The notes under the pieces are model-generated. The model was not told the DNA's origin. It worked only from the letters and a program-made list of their open reading frames with translations, and did not search any database. The translations under genes were made by a program, and so were the position numbers. From Tulasnella sp. 424 (Eukaryota > Basidiomycota > Agaricomycetes > Cantharellales > Tulasnellaceae), in the NCBI GenBank assembly GCA_019633425.1, contig WSUB01000100.1, forward strand, positions 91,055 to 155,054: DNA of 64,000 nucleotides, written 5' to 3'. The first letter of the stretch is position 1; every line of letters starts with the position of its first letter. Positions 54,535 to 64,000 of the stretch are shown piece after piece.

Positions 54535-57288
54535 TTAACTCGGCTTCTCGAGCCGTTCGCGGACTGCAGAAGCACGCTCCGAAGTAATAGCTGCCCACCG
54601 GGAGTCTCCGATTTCTTCATAAATGTTTGAGGCTTCCATGTAAAGAGATATTGCGTCGTGGTAGTGATCCTGTTCGTCATGCGTCTCCGCAAGGCCAAAC
54701 AGATCTCGGGCTCTTCTTTCTTTGGTGCCGATGTCGATACCCATTTGAAGGGCTTCGGAGAATAAGATGATGGCCTCATTGTACTCGCCTTGAAGCCGAT
54801 GTACTTCAGCAAGGCTGGATAAAGTTTGGGATCTCCCTTTTTTGTCGCCTATCTCGGTAAATATTTGAAGCGCTTCTGAGTAAAACGTGATGGCCTCGTT
54901 GTAACCAGCTTGATCCCGATGGAGATCACCAAGACCACATAGAGCAGTTGCTCTCCCTTGTATGTCACCGATGTCGGTACGTATTTGAAGGGCTTTGGAG
55001 TAGGATTCGATAGCCTTCTTGTTGTCTCCCCCGCATCGGTAGATCTCAGCAAGACCCCATAGAGCAGCTGCTCTCACTCGACTGTCTCCCGTATCGGCCG
55101 AGATTTGAAGGACCTCGGTGTAGAGCTCGGTAGCCTCCTCGAACTCACTCCGGCACCGATGAATCTCAGCGAGACCCCATAAATCTTCGGCCCTCCCTTG
55201 TCTGTCCCCTATGTCGGTACGTATTTGAAGGTCCTCGGAGTATAGCTCGATAGCCTTCCGATACTCGGACTGATAGCGATAGATCTCAGCGAGACCCCAC
55301 AAAGCGTTGGCTCTCCCCCTTTTGTCGCCGATATCGGTGCTTATTTGAAGGGCTTCAGAGTAGAACTTGATGGCCTCAGGGTATTCGTCTTGATACCGAT
55401 GGACGTCAGCGAGGCTCCACAAAGCCCGAGCTCTTTCTCGACTCGTGTCGTCGATCGGGAAGACGCTCAACGCCTTTGCGAAGCAGTTTAATGCGTTGGG
55501 AAAATCGCCCTGCTGCTTGTACATCGTTCCGATTCGGCAAAGAAGCTCCGCGCGACGAGCTTCGGAGATATTTGCGTCTATGTCTTTGGGAGCTGGAACA
55601 ATCATCGGCTGCATCGAGTGGATACTGGATTACTCGAACTGAAATAGGTAAAAACCTGGACAGCTGGCACTCACCATCCAAGAAATTGACTTCCTGCAGT
55701 CCTCTGCAGTTGGTCGCTTGTCGGGGTTGATGCTCCAACACTGAACCATAAGGGAGCAAAGCGCCATAATTAAGGACATACGGGCATCGTTTGTGATGGA
55801 GGGAAGGTCTCCCTGAATGACACAATTGATAACAATGGCTTCCCCTTCAACATCCTGAAACGGAATATTGTTGGTCATGACCTATTCGATGCTGATTTGT
55901 GAGCTTGAACGGTTAATGTTTTCTGAGTATAATCGAACCTCATAAGCTACCCATCCCAATGCCCAGATGTCGCTCCCAAGACATGGTCGGTCATCCATAA
56001 GGAGCTCTGGAGCAGCCCAACGAAGGGTATAGTTGTTGCCGGTGAGTGTTATTGTGTTGGTGTCGGCACAGAACACTGCTTGAGGAGGTGTTATCTCCGA
56101 GTCCGAACCGGGGTCCGATCCTGCTGGCTGGGATCTGTCTCCATTTTCGCTTGGTTGCTCTGCAGGTTCTTCGTTTGCTAGACGACGAGCCGATCCAAAG
56201 TCCGTAATTACGGCGCGATATTCTGCAGTGACCAAGATGTTGAGCTGGATAAATTGAGACTCAGTGGGAAATCGGGACATCCTCTGTGTTGGAAGCACCA
56301 CAACCTACCGATTTGAGGTCGCCATGGCAGATGGGGGGTTTTTGGCTGTGGATGTATTCTACCCCTCTTGCTACATCATCGAGCTTGGGATCGGCTTCTT
56401 AGAAACGAGTCGAAGAAGAGCGGTTTGATCTTACCAGCCAGATTCGTTCAGGAATCTCCCATTCCCCGAAGGCAAGAAAATCCCTCAAATTCCCGTTCTC
56501 CTCCCATGGAAAAACCAGCCAAATTTCGCCCTCAGACGCATCCTCAACAAACCCTTCAAAGCCAACAATGTTTTCATGGGAAAGCTCGACCAAAAACTCC
56601 GATTCCCTGAGAGCCAACTGAGAGAAGGAGGTGTTTCAATCAAGCTCTATTGAGCGGATGAAGCATTCCTACCCTCAATACACGTTCGATGTCGTCATCA
56701 CTTTCTATATTCAGCTTCTTAACTGCTACGACCTGTTCGAGCCGATGACCCGGTCAGCTACCAGGTGCGGTTGAGATGAGAACCTGAGCACGTCCGACCT
56801 TCGGCTTAGAAGTTTGATCACTTGATTTTTGCTGTTTATCATCACCCCCGTGCTCCTTCCTCTCCTCATCGTTTGCCTCGTCTTTTTCACCTTCCAAGTG
56901 GCTGTTCTGGTATTCGTCTTCAGCATTCACGCTGACTTCATGCTCTTGGGCATCGCCAGTGGACTTAGGGTTCTGAACATCCAAGTTTGGGCGGCCGTCC
57001 GTCTGATGCTTGTCCACGATATCTTTGAAGTCGGACGTGGAGGCTAAAAACGCCCGTGAAACTGTCGCGTGTCCGCCACGGAACTCGCTCGCTCCCCCTG
57101 GGAATTCGATCAACGAAGGATCGATACGCCACTGCGCTAATCTCTCGAGCTTAGCCCGCTACGCGCAAAAATCATTTCAGTCGCTCAGGTAAACTATTCT
57201 CCAAGGTGTGGGGAAAACGTACTAATTTGGCGCTCGGTTGGAATGGACTCCCACCGTCTCCGGATGACTGGGTAGCGGTTTCTCCCAT
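54535..57288 (-). CDS. KT4: TKL kinase-TPR protein
   Basis: Start at ATG 57288 (MGETATQSSGDGGSPFQPSA, then KL and a GTACGT donor). It is colinear with KT3 over its whole length: EFPGGASEFRGGHATVSRAF, the acidic insert, Lys in VAVKKLNI, ALRESEFLVELSHENIVGFE, HGDLKS, VITDFGSARRLANEEPAEQ and RWAAPELLMDDRP. The TPR exon (54535 to about 55608) has eight repeats, for example GRANALWGLAEIYRYQSEYR and ALCGLGDLHRDQAGYNEAIT. Repeat residues differ from KT3 mainly at groove positions. 557 bp separate it from KT3. Every exon is open, so this seems a functional gene. Confidence 0.85.
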
Positions 57289-57700
57289 GCGTGTTGACGT
57301 GGCGCCGCTGGACAGTGTATGAGTCGACTGGCAGGAACGAGTGTCGAAGGGAGGAGGACAGGCAAAGGAAGATCGAGGTAATGTGGTGGTCGAGAGAAAG
57401 GGTGGAAGATGACATGGAGGTCACGGGACCTCCTGCGCAGGGTCTCCGGGTGGAAGTAATATCTGCAAGTCTATGGCGACGAAGATGAGGGACTGCCTCG
57501 CACCTCAATCCTTCGCACGATTACACGCCGACGGGTAAGATGAAATTAAGGTCGTCGAACCACACCAACGCTTCTAACTCGATCACATCAAAGGCGAACC
57601 TGAGAGTTTGGCTCCGTCCTTCAGGTCTCTCGTCACCTCCATGAACTTCTGTATAGCCACATCTAGAGGATATGGGATCGGGGTGCAACGCGCGCCCACC

Positions 57701-58214
57701 ACTCGAGCGTTTTCCAACTAGTCTCGTACGAATCTTTCCTCATATTTATTTTGCTTTCGATCTGTCGGTTAGAATCTGGCGCCCGTTTTAGCCTTGACGG
57801 CTCTCTTTATATCTCCCCCCCTTTTTTTCCCCCTCTGCCCAGCGATGCGCCAGAAACCTAGTGAGGGAGCAGCGATTGTAAGTACTCGATTATAGACGCG
57901 TCCATTTTTAGCAGGGTTAAATGAGAAGTGAGCTGATTCCTCGAGCTAGGCCTGACGAAAAGTTTACAGAACGAGCGCGGACTCCTTTGGGGCAGAATGC
58001 TGAATTTCGTTTGCTTAGGTTGACCTTCATCACGAGCCACCGCATTGAAAGCAGCAGCAGAAAGTATTTTCTACCTGAACCTCGACGTCAATATTTATAA
58101 TTCAAAGATGTTGGTGCGAAGGGCTTGATCTTGCCTATGCAAGCAGAGAGACGCCCCTCCGCCTAAATAGTCACGCGTCAATTCCACACGCAGAAACTTT
58201 CATTCGAAACGGTT
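57701..58214. other. Intergenic stretch, no feature recognised
   Basis: A pyrimidine-rich tract (57810-57838) and a small frame at 57858-58040 minus (MARDEGQPKQ) with no recognisable motif. Confidence 0.45.
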
Positions 58215-58790
58215 TGTTTTTATGTGCTCACTGGTCCCGCTGGACGAAATTCTTCATTGCTCGTGCACATTGTCGGCAACGAAGATACCCTGTTTGCGTC
58301 GGCTTTAACTGGGAGCACTTGCGTTTCGCTGTTGCATCTATGCGTATCCTCAAGAAGGGTTCGAGAACCGACTCTGGCCTCTCGTTTGATAAAGTCAACC
58401 CATTCTGCGAAAGGCAGCCGAGGGCGCACCAGGATGGGTATCTCTCGCATAATGAGAGCCTTTTCAGCTGGGCCTCGAACTTGTCGTACCTTGAATTGGC
58501 ACCCTTCTTCATTGAAGGGGACGAGGTCAGTAGGCAGCGAAGGCATCACTCCTGGGTACACGGGATAACAACGAACTTACCGACCCTCACAAGTTGTCAG
58601 TCTGGCCCGGGAGACTACTAGGTACACGGTACACGTCACGTCGGGCTATATTCAGTAACACACAAGGACCGTCGATTCAAGCGTTTGGTTCATCAGGACT
58701 CCATCCCTGTTCCCTGTTCACTTCCCTCCGCAGCACATCTTCGGCAAGGGTTTTCCTGAGGTCCATTGTTCGTAAACCAACGTTTGCGGT
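58215..58790 (+). repeat. Dispersed repeat, copy C
   Basis: Same orientation and landmarks as copies A and B: ACTGGTCC, GGCAACGAAG, GGCTTTAACTGGGAG, GGCGCACC and GAGGTCCATT. No HCCS sequence is next to it. Confidence 0.6.
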
Positions 58791-59485
58791 GCGAACAACA
58801 CTCGGAAGTGAGAAGCGTGGGGCCAGACGATCCGCGCTACGTGACACTCCTTATTCAAGACGAGAAGAGTTCAAGATCCCAGCCACATTGCATACGAATA
58901 CCGTAAGAAGGGCGAGAGGCTCGGTGATGAGCAGGGTGCGGCAATGAAAAGGAAGGCAGCTTCTGCTTCTTCTGTGCGTGACAACCAGATGCAGGGTCTC
59001 GACGACGACGTAACGAAAAAGAAAGGGTGGCTTGCTCGCCGACATAGGCCGACATTCAAACTTCACTGCAAGCTGGGAGAGACAGCGAGCTCGACGTTGA
59101 AATATTATACACGAGTACCAGTTGTTATTCTGTGGTAGGTATATATATCCAAAGGGAGAGACAGAGGGATGGCGGAGAAAAGCATGCCGTGATGTGTCTT
59201 TGCCGTTGCGGTCTTGGAATCTGACCGTGTGAAACTGCGGCACCAGGCACCAGTCGGAGAGAAAAGGACGGAGCCCAAAAGCCTCGACTCTTTTCCTCCC
59301 AACCAACAAGCAAATCTCCCTTCCTCGTCCCCTCCTCCTTCTCCTCCTCCGTTCGACAGTCTCCTAGTCACTCTTTAGACGACTCGTCTCTCCCCTCCCT
59401 CCTTTTTCTACCTTACTTCCGAGCCCAGCGCACGCATTTGCCCACTAGCCCACATTAGCACGTTCATCGTCAGCAACAGTCCAGA

Positions 59486-60350
59486 ATGAAAGTTTCCATC
59501 ATCGCTCTTTTCGCTGCCCCAGCCCTCGTTTTGGGTGCACTCGCTCCCCAAAGCGGTCCTGCTGCTGTCGCTCATCATCACCAGAACATTGCTCGTGGCA
59601 TCAAGGCTCACCCAGCCTCTCACTACGCAAAGCGTGGTCCCTCCAAGGCTCGTCGCTGCGCCGCCAAGACCGCTTCGCTGTCTAGCGCTTCCGTCTCGTC
59701 CACCAGCGTTCTGGCCCATGAAACGACTACCACCACCAAAAAGGCCGACCCCACTACCACCACCAAGAAGCCCGACCCAACGACGACGCATCACACTACT
59801 CATCGCACCACCACCACGACTGAGAAGCCCAAGCCTACCGCTGACAACAACGACAATGGCGGCGATGATAACAGCGGTAGTGGAAAGACGTACACTGGTG
59901 ACGCTACCTTCTACAGCACTGGCTTGGTACGTCGGACAGACCCTTTTCCCACTTTGGTTCCCTGACGTTTCGTGCCGTCTTCTCTGACCCTTGCTTACTA
60001 ATATAGAACGCCTGCGGAACTTACGACAACGACAGCGACTACATTGCTGCTCTCGCTATAGGTGCCTTCGAAAACTACCCGTGAGGCTTTCCTGGCAGTT
60101 CATTTCGACCGGTCCTCTTCACTCATGATCCTTTCAACTTTGTAGCGGCGCCAACGGAAACTCGAACGAGAACCCCATCTGCAACAAGAAGGTCCACGCA
60201 TGCTACAAAGGCAACTGCGTCACTGTCCGCATCACTGACGCCTGCGCTGGATGCGTCGGTTACGCATTGGACTTCTCGCCCTCGGCATTCAAGCAGTTGG
60301 CCGACCCTGATCTCGGAAGGTTGCACGGAATGACCTGGCAATACGTCTAA
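59486..60350 (+). CDS. Secreted double-psi beta-barrel (RlpA/expansin-like) protein, copy B
   Basis: Signal peptide MKVSIIALFAAPALVLGALA; KR site at about residue 50 (HYAKRGPSKARR). A Thr/Lys/Pro linker with DPTTTTKKPDPTTT repeats follows. The barrel domain carries GDATFYSTGL + NACGTYDND, YPGANGNSNENPICNKK, CYKGNCVTVRITDACAGCVG and ALDFSPSAFKQLA, with end GRLHGMTWQYV. Exons: 59486-59926, 60007-60080 and 60146-60350, at the same positions as copy A. The linker is longer and more repetitive than in copy A, so it may be O-glycosylated. Expected at the cell wall or outside. Confidence 0.88.
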
Positions 60351-62214
60351 GCGGGGCTATGCGCGTTCCAGCCCTCTCCTCGCCACTCTGTCGAGTTTTC
60401 CTCTTGGGCTTTCCTTCGTTGCTACTGGCTTTCGCCGACTGTGTCGGTTCCCCTTTCTACATACCTCTCCTTTGTCGTCCCTCATTCGTATACCCTTGCT
60501 TTCGTTGCTTGTTCTTCACTCCTCCCCGCCCGTGCATGGACTCTGCTGTCGTTCGTCGTTAGTATTGGTGGTGCTCGAGCATGGTGATATTTTTTTGGCG
60601 TTTTTGGGTTATCCTTCCTTGTTGGGTGGCAGATCTCGATCACGAATTGTTCGAAAGGCCTCGGATGTCTAAGCAACGTCGATCACACAACCGACTTTTT
60701 AAAAGCGCGATAGATGGGTTCCAAGTTCGATTCCAAGGGGTGAGCCCTTGAAAGGTATTTGGTGGCAGTAAGGGAGACAGGTCCGCCTTGTCCACTGACC
60801 TGAAGAGCCAGTTCGTACTTTTCAGGTTCCGGGTGCATTTTTTGAGGTGAAGACTTTCGGGCAAGAAGACTGCATATCATTCAAACAACCTTTCATTAGG
60901 TCGTCTCGAGCGTGATAGATTCCAAGATTTACCAGCAACCGGCGGTACTTTTATCGTTTTCAACAAGAGAATCGGACGACCCTTCCCCCACCTTCTCCAA
61001 AATCGGCCCGCAGGACGATCCTCCTTCAGAGAATCATGAAGCTAGCTACCAGGCTCCTAGTTTGGCGATTTGAGGGATCGCCTTCTGCGATGTGCAAAAA
61101 TCCCTCTCACATCAAACGTGAAAGGGGGAGGCTTCGAAGATGGTTGAACTCGGCCAGGCGCCGAAACGTCTTACATAGTTTTAGGATACCATCAATGGGC
61201 GCCTCCAAGCACGCTCTGAAGAGGTAAGTACTATGATCATGTGAGGGTCAAACGTAGCTGAGGTCCTCCCTTATACTAAAGACGGACGCCAGCACGTTTC
61301 TGGGGGTATACGGAACACGGCCGCGATGCTTCTGTATGCGACCGGTGTTTGCACCTTCTCCAGTGACATCGAATCAAACGGCTTTGAGCTCGCTCGTAGG
61401 ACCAACGTGCAGTCAAATGTCCATCGGTCTGGGGTCTATGTAGGGGAGTGCTGTATAAAGTAAAAATCAAAGTCGACTCGCTGATCCGAACAGAAGACAG
61501 ATAGGTTACAGAAATCGTGCGACTGCAGTGAAAGAACTCAGCTCCTGCAGAGTGGAAGAGGAAGAGGAAGAGGTCGACAAGCGAGCTGTCGGCATTGAAG
61601 TGCTTAAGCCTCTACAGCACTCCGAATTCGCAAAGTCGTAGGCTCCCCTTTCTCTTTTCTTCTAGTATTTGAATGCTCACCCATTCTCCCATCTCCACCC
61701 TCTTGGGGGCGTCCGCGCCTCGCGTCTTAACGCTCCTCAAAAAATCAAGGCTACGCTGAGCTCAGCTCCGACATGTGCTGATATATCAGGCCTGGCTCAA
61801 TAGCGCATCGTTACGGAGACCTGTAACACAAGTCAAATTTCTGGACAGCCTTTTGCGAAATCTTGCGCTTGGTCGCTCAGGCACCGGTGAACGGCTCGAC
61901 AGATGGCTTTCCAGATTCTCTCAATCAAGTGTTTGATGATGAAGGAGGTCGAAGCTGGGAAGGCGGCGCGGCATTTCGCAATGCAGAATCCAGATCCACG
62001 AGGCACCACGGTGACTTGCGAAGTAATCAAAATCCATCTATAAACCAAGATGATACCGAGATCTCTCCAAGAATAAAAATCTTTTCAGAGGGGCCACAAT
62101 CTTGCTTATGCTCGTTACTGTCAGCCGCGCGTCACATCTTCCATTACGTAAATGCGTACAAGTCGACTATCCCCCGCTGAGGCTCTGCGGGTCCTGGGGC
62201 AATGTCAAAAGCAA
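60351..62214. other. Intergenic stretch of 1.9 kb with no convincing gene
   Basis: Contains a T-rich 3' flank, then short frames. A minus frame at 60683-60880 (EKYELALQVSGQ) looks protein-like but has no clear exons or family. Near 62160-62214 the plus frame VDYPPLRLCGSWGN faintly recalls the CYT-delta NDYP block. Confidence 0.4.
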
Positions 62215-62486
62215 CCTAAGAGAAGGACAAAGTCCTGCCGAAATCGTGCGCACAGCGCGGGGCTGCACAGACGGAGTTGCAAATAGCGATCCCCAACTCA
62301 AGCCACGGTGCCAATCTGAAATACCAGATCGCGGGCGACGTGGTGGTGTGCAACGAGCATTCCAAGAGAATACTTAAGGTCTGTCCCATGACTGCTGCCC
62401 CACTTCCTTGCCCCGAGGCAAAGGGCACAGAGGAGGGCGGTGCGAGCGCGGTTCGCGGGCGCTTCAGGCTTCCCGTGTTATAAACA
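62215..62486 (+). pseudogene. Right-arm remnant of CYT-delta (3' exon only)
   Basis: KDKVLPKSCAQRGAAQTELQ followed by IAIPNSSHGANLKYQIAGD matches the tail of CYT-delta. The 5' exon and DWRGP block are not recognisable upstream. The end of the coding region is interrupted by the terminal-inverted-repeat element, which inserted at the site equivalent to the last codons. Confidence 0.7.
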
Positions 62487-63290
62487 ACTGAACCCAATCG
62501 GCCCCCCCAGATCCGTTCGAACTCCGCTTGAAATTTAAGATGCTGCCTTATCAGTCGAGTCCCGTGATCAAGTGGATGGGAGGTCCGGGATGAAGTTCAC
62601 GGTGCGATGCCAAGGGTTTCTTTGAGGGATCGGAGTGGGGGCGGTTGAGTGCTCCGTCGGGACTGTTTCATTAAACAAAGTGTTTATATATCTAATCGAC
62701 TACAGTACTTATTTACTTTGATCGGCGTCTAATCTGTGAGTTGAATCAAGTTGGTACCCCATTGTGTGCCTGCTTGTTCTAAGTTGGAGTTCCGTGGCCA
62801 GGTTGGGGTGGTGCCGCTTTGTTCAAGTTGTTGGATGTCGGTCAGTAAAGAATCCAACCTGCTCTCCCATTCCTCGCTCAAAGTCGTCCAAATGTTGCGC
62901 ATCCAAGTGGTAAGGTGGCCGCTCGGATTTCTCCTTTCCCTAAATTTCCCTCTGGTGGTAAGGGGGGATGCGTCAAGAGGTTTATGTTGGAGACATGCAC
63001 CGCATTTAAATGTAGGCAGAGAGGCAGAAGGGAGTAAATGAACTTGATTAGATTCTTGTAGAGGTTCCATTATAAGAGGTAAGCGAGGAAAAGTGCAAAA
63101 GAGGAAAGTACTGAAGAGGGAAGCAAAGGGTCCAGACTCCACAAAGTAAACAAACTCGGCAGTCAAAGACCAAACCATTGGTCGCTCAGCACTCCCACAC
63201 CCTCAGGCACTCCGACGCCGACAAAACACAGCGGGGTTCAAATTTTTGAACGGAGTTCGAACGGATCTGGGGGGGCCGATTGGCTTAGCT
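62487..63290. mobile_element. Non-autonomous terminal-inverted-repeat DNA element, 804 bp
   Basis: Perfect 33-bp inverted repeats lie at 62494-62526 and 63251-63283 (outer end CCAATCGGCCCCCCC, inner end TTCGAACTCCG), with a few imperfect bases outside them. A 9-bp direct repeat TTATAAACA flanks it at 62478-62486 and 63291-63299. Removing the element and one repeat restores alignment with the left arm, whose empty site is TTGTAAAGA (minus strand, 3502-3510). A 9-bp target duplication with long inverted repeats fits Mutator-like elements. The single inner frame (62729-63178 minus, 149 codons) shows no transposase motifs. Confidence 0.85.
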
Positions 63291-63418
63291 TTATAAACAC
63301 CCTCTGATTCACCACTCCGTCCCTCATTCCACCTCCTTTCGCTTCTTCCCCTCGGCGAAGCTCCTACCTGCCCGTCGACTCATCTAATCTCCAATCCATC
63401 TTACGCTAGACTCATCCG

Positions 63419-64000
63419 ATGCAAGTGGACCAAAAGGAAGACGCCGACCATCGTGGTTCGCCGGGATTCGACCCAGGCGATTCTGGCAGTATGCCCCAGC
63501 TAGGCAACAAATTAGTACGTCCCATCGAAATTAGGAAGAGTAATCATAAGCACTTACCGTGGCCCGTTTCCGTGTAGAGGGATAAGCTCCAGAAACTTGC
63601 GGAATGGCGAATCGATTCGTCCGCGATCGAATTCCCGGGAGACGGCCCGGAGTTTCGTGGAGGATTTGCGACGGTATCACGAGCGTTTTTGGTTTCTACT
63701 TCCGCCTTGAAAAGCAGCGCGGACGATTCCGCTCAAACCGGAGGCGAGAACGAGTCTGATGGTGGAGCGCCCAAGCGAAAGGTCTGTTCCGATGAGACTC
63801 ACTTTGTTTCCTCCAACAAGTCCTTGACCGAGCTGGTTTCCATATGTTAGGCCATAGCGGTAAAGAAACTGAAGATCGAGAATGGAAAGGACAAAGAGCG
63901 GGTATTGGGGGTGAGAATAACTTGTTATCCCATCGCGTCGAGCTTTCGCACAGCGCTAACTCCTTTCAGTTGGCACTCAGGGAAGCTGGATTCTTAACCG
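63419..64000 (+). CDS. KT5: TKL kinase-TPR protein, 5' part (runs off the window)
   Basis: Start at ATG 63419 (MQVDQKEDADHRGSPGFDPG). Exon 1 ends GNKL with a GTACGT donor near 63514. Exon 2 starts RDKLQKLAEWRIDSSAIEFP, then GGFATVSRAFLVSTSALKSS and ends PKRK. Exon 3 holds the beta-3 Lys in AIAVKKLKIENGKDKER. The last visible exon begins LALREAGFLT. It is the closest relative of KT1, matching even in introns. The kinase core and TPRs lie outside the window. Confidence 0.82.

Larger units (their letters stand above)
51045..57700 (-). repeat. Tandem duplication of about 3.3 kb carrying KT3 and KT4
   Basis: Unit 1 runs about 51045-54345 and unit 2 about 54355-57700, in the same orientation. Both 3' flanks and about 0.4 kb upstream of each start are included (for example TCACCTCCATGAA / TACCTCCATGAAG near the far ends). 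Confidence 0.8.
62215..64000 (+). repeat. Right arm of a large inverted duplication
   Basis: Partner of 2800-3756, with an approximately 58-kb spacer. Introns are nearly as conserved as exons in the KT part, so the duplication or a conversion event is rather recent; the outer boundary in this arm is near 62215. Confidence 0.85.

Noticed and set aside
60715..60745. GTTCGATTCC string, a possible tRNA end
   Set aside because: No matching stems on either side.
62729..63178. 149-codon frame inside the TIR element as a transposase
   Set aside because: Too short and without DDE or zinc-finger patterns; the element is best seen as non-autonomous.

Overview
The window looks like nuclear DNA from a basidiomycete fungus, most likely an Agaricomycete; the style fits Sebacinales/Serendipita, but that name is an impression and not a test. 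Evidence: genes are dense and carry many 50-70 nt GT-AG introns; there are a gag-like capsid-fold protein, Kex2-type secreted double-psi barrel proteins, fungal fucosyltransferase-like type II membrane proteins, and a large expansion of tyrosine-kinase-like (TKL) kinases. Two assembly gaps are present (13565-13663 and 30910-30917).

Layout. 0.9-4.1 kb: a kinase-TPR gene (KT1) and, just upstream of it, a truncated relative of a cytochrome-like family (CYT-delta). 4.8-11.3 kb: a low-complexity 1052-residue protein, an SPF30/SMNDC1-type splicing factor and a gag-like gene. 12.1-24.5 kb: a tandem duplication in which each unit holds a holocytochrome c synthase (HCCS) gene divergent from a spliced gene for a large CxxCH protein (CYT-A, CYT-B). 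The intact unit is next to a complete Ppn2-like phosphatase gene; the copied unit has only that gene's 3' end. 25.6-43.3 kb: a pseudokinase, a giant kinase-TPR gene (KT2, about 24 forty-residue TPRs), a small helical protein with a kinase-like tail, SAM50 and mitochondrial uS8 on a shared promoter, and a large protein with an intact kinase domain. 43.9-49.6 kb: two divergent fucosyltransferase paralogues. 50.0-60.4 kb: two secreted double-psi barrel paralogues flanking a tandem pair of kinase-TPR genes (KT3, KT4). 62.2-64.0 kb: an inverted copy of the left end of the window, with the 5' part of KT5 and an 804-bp terminal-inverted-repeat element inserted upstream of it.

How the parts may work together. 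Two systems stand out. The first is the HCCS + CxxCH pair, which suggests a heme-lyase copy kept with a non-standard c-type cytochrome whose layout recalls bacterial proteins. The second is the kinase-TPR family: an N-terminal conserved block, a TKL kinase with HGDLKS instead of HRDLK, then TPRs. In KT2 the repeats are nearly identical except at positions that line the TPR groove, the pattern expected of a fast-changing recognition surface. A pseudokinase, a kinase-tail adaptor and a third kinase with a long helical N-terminus lie in the same region, so an immune-like or allorecognition signalling cluster is a reasonable, untested hypothesis. Housekeeping genes (SPF30, PPN2, SAM50, uS8m) sit between these blocks and look intact apart from one homopolymer frameshift in PPN2.
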